From Streptomyces sp. NBC_01788 (lineage in GTDB: Bacteria; Actinomycetota; Actinomycetes; Streptomycetales; Streptomycetaceae), in assembly GCF_035917575.1 (NCBI RefSeq), contig NZ_CP109090.1, positions 2,976,001 through 3,040,000 on the forward strand: a stretch of DNA of 64,000 bases, written 5' to 3'. The notes beneath the pieces were generated by a model, which ran no database searches, was not told where the DNA came from, and saw only the letters and a list, made by a program, of their open reading frames with translations. The position numbers were made by a program, and so were the translations under genes. Below are positions 26,462 to 34,116 of this stretch, piece by piece (position 1 is the first letter of the stretch; the number at the start of each line of letters is the position of its first letter).

Positions 26462-27545
26462 GCTGCGCGGTCCCGGCGTACCGCCCCGGGCGCTCGACGC
26501 CCGTGCCCTGGCCGCGCTCGCCGCGAACCCCGGCTGCGGACGACGCGCGGTCCTGGACGGCGCCGGCGTGGACAAGGCGGCGCTCGCGGAGGCGCTGGGG
26601 GCGCCCGCCGCCTTCGGGCAGTCGCAGTTCGCCTTCATGCGGGGCAACGCGTTCGAGGCGCGGGTCAAGGCGGACGGCGGCGCCGAGCTGCTGAGGCTGG
26701 CGCACACCAGGCTGGACCCGGGCGCCGAACCACCGCAAGAGGGCCGGGTGCCCGACCTGAGCGCCGTCGGCCCCGAGGGGCGTACGGCGCGTACGGCGCT
26801 GGCGCTGCGCGAGGCCACGCAGGCGGGCACCTGGACGCTCCTCGACCACCCGATGCTCGCCCTGGAGGTGGCCGGCTCGCCCGTCCATCTGGAGCCGGAC
26901 GCGGTGGTGGTGCACCCGGACGGGAGCTGGACGGTGGTGGAGATCAAGTCCTTCCCGATGCTGGACGGCTCCGCCGACCCGGCCAAGGTGGGGGCGGCCG
27001 CCCGCCAGTCGGCGGTGTACGTGCTGGCGCTGGAGGACGTCGCCGCGCGCCTCGACCCCGCCCCGCGCGTGCGGCACCGGGTGCTCCTGGTGTGCCCCAA
27101 GGACTTCTCCAACCTGCCGACCGCGTCCGCCGTCGACGTCCGCAAGCAGCGCGCGGTGACCGCCCGCCAGCTGACCCGGCTGGCCCGTGTCGAGGACATC
27201 GCGGACGCCCTGCCCGAGGGCGTGTGCTTCTCCCCCGAGCTGTCCCCGGAAGAGCTGACGACCGCGGTGGAGGCGGTCCCGGCGACGTACGCGCCCGAGT
27301 GCCTGGCCGCGTGCGAGCTGGCCTTCCACTGCCGTACGCGGTCCCGCGAGCGGGGCGCGGTGACGGCGCTGGGCCGCTCGGTCCGCGCCGACCTGGGCGG
27401 CCTCTCGACGGTCGAGGACGTGCTGGCGGCCGCCCACGGCGAGGCGGGCGACCCGGACGACCCGGCGGTGGCGGCGCTGCGCCGGGCCGCCGCGCTGCGG
27501 GCCGAGGCCCTGGAGGCGGCCGGGCGGGAGGCGGTGTGTCGCTGA
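26319..27545 (+). CDS. RecB/Cas4-family PD-(D/E)XK nuclease with four candidate Fe-S cysteines
   Basis: A predicted 408-residue DNA exonuclease. Seen in sequence: motif RGNAFE (Glu113), Asp194 in LEPDAVVV, the E-x-K pair Glu208/Lys210 in WTVVEIKSF and the RecB motif QxxxY (Gln230, Tyr234). Together these make a complete PD-(D/E)XK site. Cys73 (NPGCGRRAVLDG) lies before the nuclease fold; Cys328, Cys332 and Cys338 (PECLAACELAFHC) lie after it. This is the arrangement of the 4Fe-4S staple in Cas4, AddB and Dna2. GTG 26319 is a weak start and it overlaps the PAP2 gene. The stop overlaps the next gene by 10 nt. With the helicase two genes on, it forms a split Dna2-like system; that is inference. 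Confidence 0.85.
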   Translation: MSEFHGSAKHGSVPEPNRVPSPRTRETALKPGALPARATSRAWARLAELRGPGVPPRALDARALAALAANPGCGRRAVLDGAGVDKAALAEALGAPAAFGQSQFAFMRGNAFEARVKADGGAELLRLAHTRLDPGAEPPQEGRVPDLSAVGPEGRTARTALALREATQAGTWTLLDHPMLALEVAGSPVHLEPDAVVVHPDGSWTVVEIKSFPMLDGSADPAKVGAAARQSAVYVLALEDVAARLDPAPRVRHRVLLVCPKDFSNLPTASAVDVRKQRAVTARQLTRLARVEDIADALPEGVCFSPELSPEELTTAVEAVPATYAPECLAACELAFHCRTRSRERGAVTALGRSVRADLGGLSTVEDVLAAAHGEAGDPDDPAVAALRRAAALRAEALEAAGREAVCR

Positions 27546-29140
27546 TCGCCACCCTGGGCCGTCTGGAGGCCGTGCGGTCCGGGCGGGCCCAGCCCGCCGC
27601 GACCGTCCGGCACCGGCACCTGTCGGAGCGGCCGCTGGTGTTCGTGCCGCTCACCACCGCCGGTGAGGCGGGCGCCCCGCTCGGCGCGCTGGTCGGCACG
27701 GACCGTGCCGCGCCGCGGCTGCTGGCCGTGCCGCAGCCACGCGACCGCGACCTGCGGTTCGCGTTCCTGGCCGAACTGGCCGGCATCGTCCTGCCGTACA
27801 TCGACTCCTTCGCCGACGTGGTCGAGGGCGCAGAGCGCAACGAGACCGACCCGGAGAGCGGCAAGCGGGTCAAGGTCGAGGTGGAGCTGTGCGCGGACGC
27901 GCCCCAGCTGATCCTGCCGAGCCGCGCGGGCATCGACTTCGTACGGCTCCTCGGACGCTCGATGCGCTTCCGCCGCACCGCCGAGCAGGACCCGGAGACC
28001 CCGCATCCGGCGCCGCCGCGGGTGCCGTTGCTCGGGCGGTGGCTGACCCACTTCGGGGAGCGGGCGCGGGTGCCCGGTTCCTCGCTGCTGCCGGCGATGA
28101 CCGACCTGCTGGCCCAGCACTGGACGACCGGCCAGTCCAGCCTGGAGGACCAGCACCTGGGGGCGCTGCTGGCGTGGATCGCCCCGCCGGACGGCGCGTC
28201 GGGTGCCGAGGCCGCGCTGCGTGCCGAGCTCGCCCGCGCCTCCGACGGCCAGTTGGAGTGCCCGCCCGCGGGCCCCGCCACCGATCCGGCCTTCGACAAC
28301 AAGCTGCTGGCGCCCGCGATCGAGCGCTACGACCGTGCCCGCACCGCGTTCGCCGCCGCCGAGGACGGCATGGAGGCCGACGCGCGGCTCGGCACCCTCG
28401 CCGAGGCCGAGCAGCACATCCGCGACCTGGTCGAGAAGTGCGCCCGCCCCACCTGGGACAACGTCTGGCGCGGCCTGGACCTGCTGCGGACACTGCCCGA
28501 GGGCGCGCACGTCGAGGAGCGCTGGACGCGCGACCGCTGGTCGTTCACCGGCCACCGCGACCGGGTGCTGGCCGGCGAACCGCCGCAGCCGCGTCGCGAC
28601 GACGCGGTCACCGCGGCGAACAAGCTGGCCACGCGCGAGCGTGAGCAGGCCCGTCTGGAGGCGCAGGAGGCGCTGGACGACCCGCTGGTCATGGCGGGGC
28701 GGCGGCTGGCCGGGGAGGCGTTCGCGGGCGAGGTCACGGACGTCGTCATGGCCTACAGCGAGGGCAAGCGGCCCAGTCCGCGCCCGCTGGTCACCGTGCG
28801 CACCGACGACGGGCCGCATCTGGGCGAGCGGGCCAGGGTGTACCGCTCGCTGGACGGCAAGCCGCAGTCGGCGGAGTTCGTCGCCTGCGAGGAGGACACC
28901 GCCGAAGGGACGCTCGTCGTCCTGCGGATCCTGGACAGGATGGGCCGCGGCAAGGAGCCCGCGGCCGGTTCCGTGCCGGACAAGGGCGACCGCCTGTGCT
29001 TCACGCTGTTCGAGCACGAGCAGCGCGGCGGCGCGAAGCTGCCCGACCCGGAGCAGACCCCATGGACGCACGGCGGCCCGCCGGGCGAGGAGAGCACGCC
29101 GGAGGCCCCGGACCCGGTGACCGAGGAGGATCTTCTGTGA
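27536..29140 (+). CDS. unknown middle protein of the nuclease-helicase operon
   Basis: A soluble 534-residue protein without a recognised domain. The N-terminal half is beta-rich (ERPLVFVPLTTAGEAGAPLG; RVKVEVELCADAPQLILP) and the middle is helical, with a Trp/Arg-rich stretch (RPTWDNVWRGLDLLRTLPEG). The region near residue 360-400 is a charged helix (AANKLATREREQARLEAQEA). The last 130 residues look like an OB- or SH3-like beta domain (GPHLGERARVYRSLDGKPQS; GTLVVLRILDRMGRGKEPAA). GTG 27536 has GGGAGG five nt upstream. It overlaps both neighbours (10 nt and 4 nt), so all three proteins should be made together. A DNA-binding or scaffold role is a guess. Confidence 0.85.
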   Translation: MSLIATLGRLEAVRSGRAQPAATVRHRHLSERPLVFVPLTTAGEAGAPLGALVGTDRAAPRLLAVPQPRDRDLRFAFLAELAGIVLPYIDSFADVVEGAERNETDPESGKRVKVEVELCADAPQLILPSRAGIDFVRLLGRSMRFRRTAEQDPETPHPAPPRVPLLGRWLTHFGERARVPGSSLLPAMTDLLAQHWTTGQSSLEDQHLGALLAWIAPPDGASGAEAALRAELARASDGQLECPPAGPATDPAFDNKLLAPAIERYDRARTAFAAAEDGMEADARLGTLAEAEQHIRDLVEKCARPTWDNVWRGLDLLRTLPEGAHVEERWTRDRWSFTGHRDRVLAGEPPQPRRDDAVTAANKLATREREQARLEAQEALDDPLVMAGRRLAGEAFAGEVTDVVMAYSEGKRPSPRPLVTVRTDDGPHLGERARVYRSLDGKPQSAEFVACEEDTAEGTLVVLRILDRMGRGKEPAAGSVPDKGDRLCFTLFEHEQRGGAKLPDPEQTPWTHGGPPGEESTPEAPDPVTEEDLL

Positions 29141-30513
29141 CCGCCCCCGCCCAGGACCCCGCGGTCGGCCCCGCCGGCCTCCGGACGCCCTTCGACCCCG
29201 GGGCGGCGGCCGCCCGCGCGACGGACGCGATCCTCCGCGACACGCTGCACGGCACGGACCGCGGGGTCGTCGTCGACTCCCCGCCCGGCGCGGGGAAGTC
29301 GACCCTGGTCGTGCGCGCGGCGCTGGAGCTGGCCGCCGCCGGACGGCCGCTGATGGTGGTCGCGCAGACCAACGCCCAGGTCGACGACCTGGTGCTGCGG
29401 CTGGCGGAGAAGAACCCCGAACTGCCCGTGGGCCGGCTGCACAGCAGCGACACCGACCCGTACGACAAGGCACTCGACGGTCTGCCGAACGTACGGAAGT
29501 CGGCGAAGGCCGCCGACCTCACGGGACTCGACGTGGTCCTGTCGACCGCCGCGAAGTGGGCGCATGTGAAGGTCGACGAGCCGTGGCGGCACGCGATCGT
29601 CGACGAGGCGTACCAAATGCGCTCGGACGCCCTGCTCGCGGTGGCCGGGCTGTTCGAGCGGGCGCTGTTCGTGGGCGATCCGGGTCAGCTCGACCCGTTC
29701 GCGATCGTCGGCAGCGAGCAGTGGGCGGGCCTGTCCTACGACCCGTCGGCGTCCGCGGTGACGACGCTGCTGGCCCACAATCCGCGGCTGCCCCAGCACC
29801 GGCTGCCCGTGTCCTGGCGGCTTCCGGCGTCGGCGGCGCCGCTGGTCTCCGACGCGTTCTACCCGTACACGCCGTTCCGCAGCGGCACGTCGGCCGGGGA
29901 CCGGCGGCTGACGTTCGCGGTCCCCTCGGACGGCTCCGGTCCCGACCGGGTGCTCGACGAGGCCGCCGAGTCCGGCTGGGGCCTGCTGGAGCTGCCCGCG
30001 CGGCACACTCCGCGCACCGATCCGGAGGCGGTGCGGGCGGTGGCGGCGGTCGTACGGCGGCTGCTGGAGCGGGGCGGGGCGGCCGTCTCGGAGCGGTCGC
30101 CAGACCCTGCGCCGCTGACCGCGGACCGGATCGCCGTCGGCACGGCGCACCGCGACCAGGCAGCCGCCGTGCGGGCGGCGCTGGCGGAACTGGGCGTGAC
30201 GGATGTCATCGTGGACACGGCGAACCGCCTCCAGGGCCGTGAGTTCGACGTGACCGTCGTCCTGCACCCGTTGTCCGGGCGCCCGGACGCCACCGCCTTC
30301 CACCTGGAGACCGGCCGCCTGTGCGTCCTCGCCTCCCGCCACCGGCACGCCTGCGTCGTGGTCTGCCGCGCGGGTGTGACCGACCTCCTGGACGACCACC
30401 CGTCCACGGAACCGGTCCAACTGGGAGTGACGGTGAAGTTCCCGGACGGCTGGGAAGCGAACCACGCGGTACTGGCCCACCTGCGAGAACACCGGGTGCC
30501 CTGGCGGCCCTGA
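29137..30513 (+). CDS. superfamily 1 helicase (Dna2/Upf1-like)
   Basis: A predicted 458-residue ATP-dependent helicase. Walker A is SPPGAGKST (48-56), motif Ia is VVAQTNAQVDDL, and motif II is AIVDEAYQM with Asp156-Glu157. Motif III is FVGDPGQLDPF and an Arg finger candidate is in LPVSWRLP. Motif V is VDTANRLQGREFDVTVV and motif VI is CVLASRHRHACVVV. The DEA box and GDPGQL point to the SF1B Dna2/Upf1 group. GTG 29137 overlaps the previous stop (GTGA). The last 21 codons fall inside the first copy of a 136-bp tandem repeat. With the Fe-S nuclease at 26.3 kb it makes a split Dna2-like pair. Confidence 0.9.
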   Translation: MTAPAQDPAVGPAGLRTPFDPGAAAARATDAILRDTLHGTDRGVVVDSPPGAGKSTLVVRAALELAAAGRPLMVVAQTNAQVDDLVLRLAEKNPELPVGRLHSSDTDPYDKALDGLPNVRKSAKAADLTGLDVVLSTAAKWAHVKVDEPWRHAIVDEAYQMRSDALLAVAGLFERALFVGDPGQLDPFAIVGSEQWAGLSYDPSASAVTTLLAHNPRLPQHRLPVSWRLPASAAPLVSDAFYPYTPFRSGTSAGDRRLTFAVPSDGSGPDRVLDEAAESGWGLLELPARHTPRTDPEAVRAVAAVVRRLLERGGAAVSERSPDPAPLTADRIAVGTAHRDQAAAVRAALAELGVTDVIVDTANRLQGREFDVTVVLHPLSGRPDATAFHLETGRLCVLASRHRHACVVVCRAGVTDLLDDHPSTEPVQLGVTVKFPDGWEANHAVLAHLREHRVPWRP

Positions 30514-30934
30514 CCGGCACCCGGCCTCCCGCCGGACGGAGTCCGGCACGCCGCCGGAGGCGGCCGTCGAACACAGCCCGGACGGCTGGGAAGCGAACCA
30601 CGCGGTACTGGCCCACCTGCGAGAACACCGGGTGCCCTGGCGACCCTGACCGGCACCCGGCCTCCCGCCGGACGGAGTCCGCCACGCCGCCGGAGGCGGC
30701 CGTCGAACACAGCCCCGACGGCTGGGAGGCGAACCACGCCGTGATGGCCCACCTGCGAGAACACCGGGTGCCCTGGCGGCCCTGACCGGCACCCGGCCTC
30801 CCGCCGGACGGAGTCCGCCACGCCGCCGGAGGCGGCCGTCGAACACAGCCCCGACGGCTGGGAAGCGAACCACGCGGTCCTGGCCCACCTGCGAGAACAC
30901 CGGGTGCCCTGGCGGCCCTGACCGGCGCCCCCGG
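30445..30934 (+). repeat. four-copy 136-bp tandem repeat made from the helicase 3' end
   Basis: Copies start at 30445, 30581, 30717 and 30853, an exact 136-bp period, the last being partial. Copy 1 is the real end of the helicase gene (DGWEANHAVLAHLREHRVPW then stop). Later copies keep the same words, with differences that are mostly synonymous (GAA/GAG, CGG/CGA, GTA/GTG/GTC; one Leu to Met). Each unit folds three hairpins: CCGGGTGCC/GGCACCCGG across the stop codon, GGAC-GGA-GTCC, and GCCGCC-GGA-GGCGGC. As 136 is not a multiple of three, copies fall in different frames. It is not a CRISPR array. Confidence 0.95.
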
Positions 30935-31072
30935 CGCCGGATCCCAGGTGGTCCTGAGAAGTTGTGAGTGGGGTGGGGTCGGGGCCTTGCGTTCGCGGGA
31001 CACAATGGAGGGTGGCCCTTTCGCAGGGCGGTGTCATCCGGACCCTTCCGAACCGTACGAGGAGGTCGAGAC

Positions 31073-31447
31073 ATGGCGGAGCCAACGCCGCGTCGTGACG
31101 AACAGCGGCTACGCCCCGCGCCCCTGCTCTTCGAGCCCGCCGAGGCGGCCGCCGACCCCGAGCACTTCTTCGACCTGGAGTCGATCGACGATCCGCGGGC
31201 GCTGCTCTCGCGGGCGACGGAGCTGACGGTCGCGTTCCGCGCGGCGGCGGACCGGGCGGTGGAGTTCCAGGCGATCGCGGCGGCGCAACTCGCCGACCCG
31301 CGGCGGTTCGACCGGCTGACCGCGGCGGCCATCGCCGAGCGGGCCGACTGGACCGAGGACTACGCCAAGAAGATGGTGGAGTTCGGCCGGGACCTGCTGA
31401 GCGGAGCCGAGGGCGGCGTGCACGCCAACCCGGCCGACCCGGTCTGA
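31073..31447 (+). CDS. small conserved helical protein
   Basis: A 124-residue acidic, mostly helical protein (DDPRALLSRATELTVAFRAA; RAVEFQAIAAAQLADPRRFD; WTEDYAKKMVEFGRDLLSG) with no membrane segment and no known motif. ATG 31073 follows GAGGAGG by seven nt, an excellent ribosome site. It lies 140 nt after the tandem repeats and is probably transcribed from its own promoter. Function is unknown. Confidence 0.82.
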   Translation: MAEPTPRRDEQRLRPAPLLFEPAEAAADPEHFFDLESIDDPRALLSRATELTVAFRAAADRAVEFQAIAAAQLADPRRFDRLTAAAIAERADWTEDYAKKMVEFGRDLLSGAEGGVHANPADPV

Positions 31448-31593
31448 CCCCACACGCCTCCCGCGCCCCGCGTGCGCCGTCCCCCGACGCTGGCATATGC
31501 CGGGCGGGCAAGATACCCCCACCCACCGTTCCATGTCCCGATTTCCCGCAACCCTGGGGAATCGCCCACTCACAGCGGGTAGATATATCCGCC

Positions 31594-32232
31594 ATGAGCC
31601 GCACAGGGAACCATCCCTTCGCCGACCACCTCGACCAACGGGCAGGCCACCGCTCCGACGCCTCGGGCGTCACCGCGGACGGCGCCGCCTGGCTGGCCTC
31701 GGCGGGCGCGTATCCCCGCAGCACGCTCGCCCTCTGGCAGGAGCGGCCGGACGCCCCGCTCGTACTGGCCTGCGGCACCGTCTTCGACGTGGTGAACGTG
31801 CCCGCGATCTTCGGCCGCCGGATGCTGGACCGACTGTGGGACGAGGGCCCGGGGTCGGGTCCGGTGGCCGTCCACCGGGGACGGATGCTGCTCTTCGCCG
31901 CGGCCGGCACCGCACACCGGCTGCCCTCGCTGCTGGAGTGGGAGGAGTGGGGCTGCCGCGGCCGGGACGACGGCCGCAAGGAGGGCATCCCGCCCCTGCT
32001 GTGCCACGGCAACGGCGACGCGGTGACCCTCCCGGCCCTGTCCGGCGAGGCTCTGCCCATGCGGCCCGCCTCCCGCTGGCTCGTCGCCCCGGACACCCGC
32101 CACCCCTGGCTGCCGGGCCCGGAGATCATGCTCTGGGCGGCCGTGCGGGCAGCCCGCGCGGCGGTGCGGATATCGATTTTTCCTCCCAGCGACCAGGATG
32201 CTAAGGTCTACGACGTCAGCAGGCGCCGCTAG
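31594..32232 (+). CDS. conserved hypothetical protein, possibly primase/polymerase-like
   Basis: A 212-residue soluble protein (TADGAAWLASAGAYPRSTLA; PLVLACGTVFDVVNVPAIFG; PVAVHRGRMLLFAAAGTAHR; IPPLLCHGNGDAVTLPALSG). It resembles short Streptomyces proteins that databases label bifunctional DNA primase/polymerase, from memory; the acidic catalytic triad cannot be confirmed here. No ribosome site is visible, and TAGATA 8 nt upstream looks like a -10, so the mRNA may be leaderless. The conserved part appears to end near LWAAVRAARAAVR. The remaining codons run through the tRNA promoter, and the stop lies 10 nt inside tRNA-Lys. Confidence 0.68.
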   Translation: MSRTGNHPFADHLDQRAGHRSDASGVTADGAAWLASAGAYPRSTLALWQERPDAPLVLACGTVFDVVNVPAIFGRRMLDRLWDEGPGSGPVAVHRGRMLLFAAAGTAHRLPSLLEWEEWGCRGRDDGRKEGIPPLLCHGNGDAVTLPALSGEALPMRPASRWLVAPDTRHPWLPGPEIMLWAAVRAARAAVRISIFPPSDQDAKVYDVSRRR

Positions 32233-32296
32233 CTCAGTTGGTTAGAGCAGCTGACTCTTAATCAGCGGGTCCGGGGTTCGAGTCCCTGGCGGCGCA
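32223..32296 (+). tRNA. tRNA-Lys (anticodon CTT), copy 1
   Basis: Complete cloverleaf with acceptor GCGCCGC/GCGGCGC, D-arm AGCTCAGTTGGTTAGAGC, anticodon loop ACTCTTAAT and T-arm CCGGGGTTCGAGTCCCTGG. No CCA encoded. TAAGGT (32202-32207) ends 15 nt before it and is the likely -10. The 74-nt sequence is identical to the copies at 46.9 and 51.1 kb. Confidence 0.97.
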
Positions 32297-32302
32297 CGAC
32301 GA

Positions 32303-32347
32303 CGATGGCGAGACAAGGTCGCGAAGAGCGATCCGGTCTCGCCATCG
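32303..32347 (+). terminator. terminator after tRNA-Lys copy 1
   Basis: Perfect 12-bp stem CGATGGCGAGAC / GTCTCGCCATCG with a 21-nt loop that can pair further internally. There is no T-run. It lies six nt after the tRNA and just before the end of the convergent protease gene. Confidence 0.75.
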
Positions 32348-32378
32348 CTGTATGTACGCGACATGCGCGCGACAGGCG

Positions 32379-33716
32379 TCACGCCGTGGTGATCTTGACG
32401 GTGTACGCGCCGGACGCCGTGCGGTTCTCCACCTCCACCCGGACCCCGTCGCCCGGCACGGTGAAGCTCTCCCCCACGTCGATCGGGGCGTCGGCGAGCG
32501 CGGGCTGGACCGAGGACTCCTCGCAGGCCCCGGTGCGCGGATGGGCGTCGATCACCTCGATCGGGCCGCCACCGGACTCCGCCCCGCTGCGCACCCGGTA
32601 CACCAGCACCCCCTGCCGGCACCCGGTCACGTCGTTGCCGATCGACGCCCGCGCCTCGATGGCCAGCACGCTGTCGCTCCCGGTGCGCACCACCACCAGC
32701 TTCGTTCCGCCGCCGAGCCCGAACAGCGGCGGCCCGGCGGCGGCCGTCACCGACGGACCCTCCTCCGGCGGGCTCGCTCCCGCCGGGCCCGCCTCCACTG
32801 GCTCCAGGGTCACCCGGGTCGGCCCGCCTCCCCGCACACAGGTCACCTGACGGGGGTTCAGCCAGCCGAGCTTCCACTTGTGCCAGGCGAAGAGATCGGG
32901 CGACAGGCCGAACTGGCTGCCCATCAGGTCCCAGTCCCCGACATAGGTGTCCCAGTCGCCCTTGCCGTCCGCGGGCCGGTGGTACAGGTCGGGCAGGTCG
33001 AAGACGTGCCCGGTCTCGTGGGCGAGCACCAGCCGGTCCGGCGGGTGCCGTTCGAAGACGGTCACCACCCGCCGGATCTCCTTGCCGTCGGCCACCAGCG
33101 GGGTGTCCAGGTTGACGACCTTCGTCGCGTCCGAGTCGACGCCGGGCGCGTCCGGGTCGGCGACGAAGTAGACGACGTCGTAGCGCGAGAAGTCGACCTG
33201 GGGGTCGGCCGCGGCGAGCGCGTCCCGCAGATACGCGGTGCGGTCCCGGGCGTTCCAGTCGCGGTGCACGGCGTACGCGGTGGACGGGCGCGGCATCCGG
33301 ATCCAGCGCCGCAGCGGGTGGGGGCGCAGGGTGAACCTGCCGTACGACGCCTGTTCGAAGTACCGGCTGGTGGCCGGGAAGTGGTCGGCGGCGAGTTCGG
33401 CCGGGGTGGTCCGCGGGGTGGAGTCCGGGAAGGACAGGAACACGAGAACGGCGTTCAGCGTCCGGGTCGGCCGTACGTAGGCGGGGTTCCAGGTGTCCAG
33501 CCCCTCCGAGTGGTGGGCGTCCGTGCGTCGCAGGGCGCAGGGCGCGGGGGAGAACGGTTCGGCGACCGAAGGGCCGCCCAGGATCGAGGTGGCGGCGACC
33601 GCCGACATGGTGGTGAACACGGCCGCGGTACTGCGCAGCCTGGGATGTACCCCGGCCAGGTTCAGCGCGTTACGGACGTCATGGCCGAGTGCCTTCAGGG
33701 GCGGCTGACACGGCAC
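32379..33716 (-). CDS. secreted M6-family metalloprotease (immune inhibitor A-like)
   Basis: A 445-residue exported zinc protease. GTG 33716 is set by GGAGG five nt upstream. A signal peptide follows (TAAVFTTMSAVAATSILGG). The mature part has the M6 zinc motif His233-Glu-Thr-Gly-His237 (VLAHETGHVFDLPDLY) and the GDWDLMGSQFGLSPDLFAWH segment. The third ligand is probably within DLPDLY. The C-terminal part is beta-rich (VLAIEARASIGNDVTG; VLVYRVRSGAESGGG). The enzyme probably degrades extracellular protein. It is divergent from cdgA with a 400-nt interval. Confidence 0.9.
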   Translation of the reverse strand: MPCQPPLKALGHDVRNALNLAGVHPRLRSTAAVFTTMSAVAATSILGGPSVAEPFSPAPCALRRTDAHHSEGLDTWNPAYVRPTRTLNAVLVFLSFPDSTPRTTPAELAADHFPATSRYFEQASYGRFTLRPHPLRRWIRMPRPSTAYAVHRDWNARDRTAYLRDALAAADPQVDFSRYDVVYFVADPDAPGVDSDATKVVNLDTPLVADGKEIRRVVTVFERHPPDRLVLAHETGHVFDLPDLYHRPADGKGDWDTYVGDWDLMGSQFGLSPDLFAWHKWKLGWLNPRQVTCVRGGGPTRVTLEPVEAGPAGASPPEEGPSVTAAAGPPLFGLGGGTKLVVVRTGSDSVLAIEARASIGNDVTGCRQGVLVYRVRSGAESGGGPIEVIDAHPRTGACEESSVQPALADAPIDVGESFTVPGDGVRVEVENRTASGAYTVKITTA

Positions 33717-34116
33717 GGGGACCTCCGGGGGCGGTTCACGGGACACCGACCCCAGCCTGTGGGAGTTTGGAGAAGTACGCCCTGTTTGTCTGCACCGGAA
33801 GGGTGAGGGAGGCGAGTTCACGGCAGGACGGCCCGACAGAGGTCCGGGAAAAGAACACCTCCGGACCGCTCACGGAACGTCACAGATGGTCAGCCGTACA
33901 AAGAACTCGTCCATGTGTGGTCGAAAACAATGTCGGTGAGTGGCCGGTCGTCGCGCGGGACAGGCGAGTGGCTGGAAGGGGTTCGCCGACGGCATCTATG
34001 ATCGACACACTTTTCCTGCACTTTCCTGCGCGGACACGGGCCGGGACGCCGTCCACCAGCCGGCGGACCACCCGACGAGACCGAAAAGAAGACCGAGTGC
34101 ACTGCGGGAGCGAGCG
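33717..34116 (+). promoter_or_regulatory. cdgA upstream region with BldD-like dyads
   Basis: A 400-nt gene-free interval between the divergent protease gene and cdgA. It holds TCACAGATGGTCA (33880-33892), a dyad that fits the BldD pattern TNACNCWGNGTNA with two mismatches. A better match, TCACGGAGAGTGA with one mismatch, lies at 34172-34184, 55 nt inside cdgA. cdgA is a known BldD target in S. coelicolor; these exact sites are inferred. GGGAG precedes the GTG start by six nt. Confidence 0.5.

Noticed and set aside
25733-29473. 1246-codon minus-strand frame over the nuclease operon
   Set aside because: Long only because GC-rich third positions remove stops; translation is Ala/Arg/Ser low complexity.
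30445-30934. CRISPR array
   Set aside because: Units of 136 bp are contiguous with no unique spacers and contain gene sequence; no cas1/cas2 near. The Cas4-like fold of the nearby nuclease is shared with Dna2 and AddB and does not imply CRISPR.
28753-31332. Repeated minus-strand peptide (GHPVFSQVGQ and similar) over the 136-bp array
   Set aside because: Frame repeats because the DNA repeats; differences fit synonymous change on the + strand, and no start signal is present.
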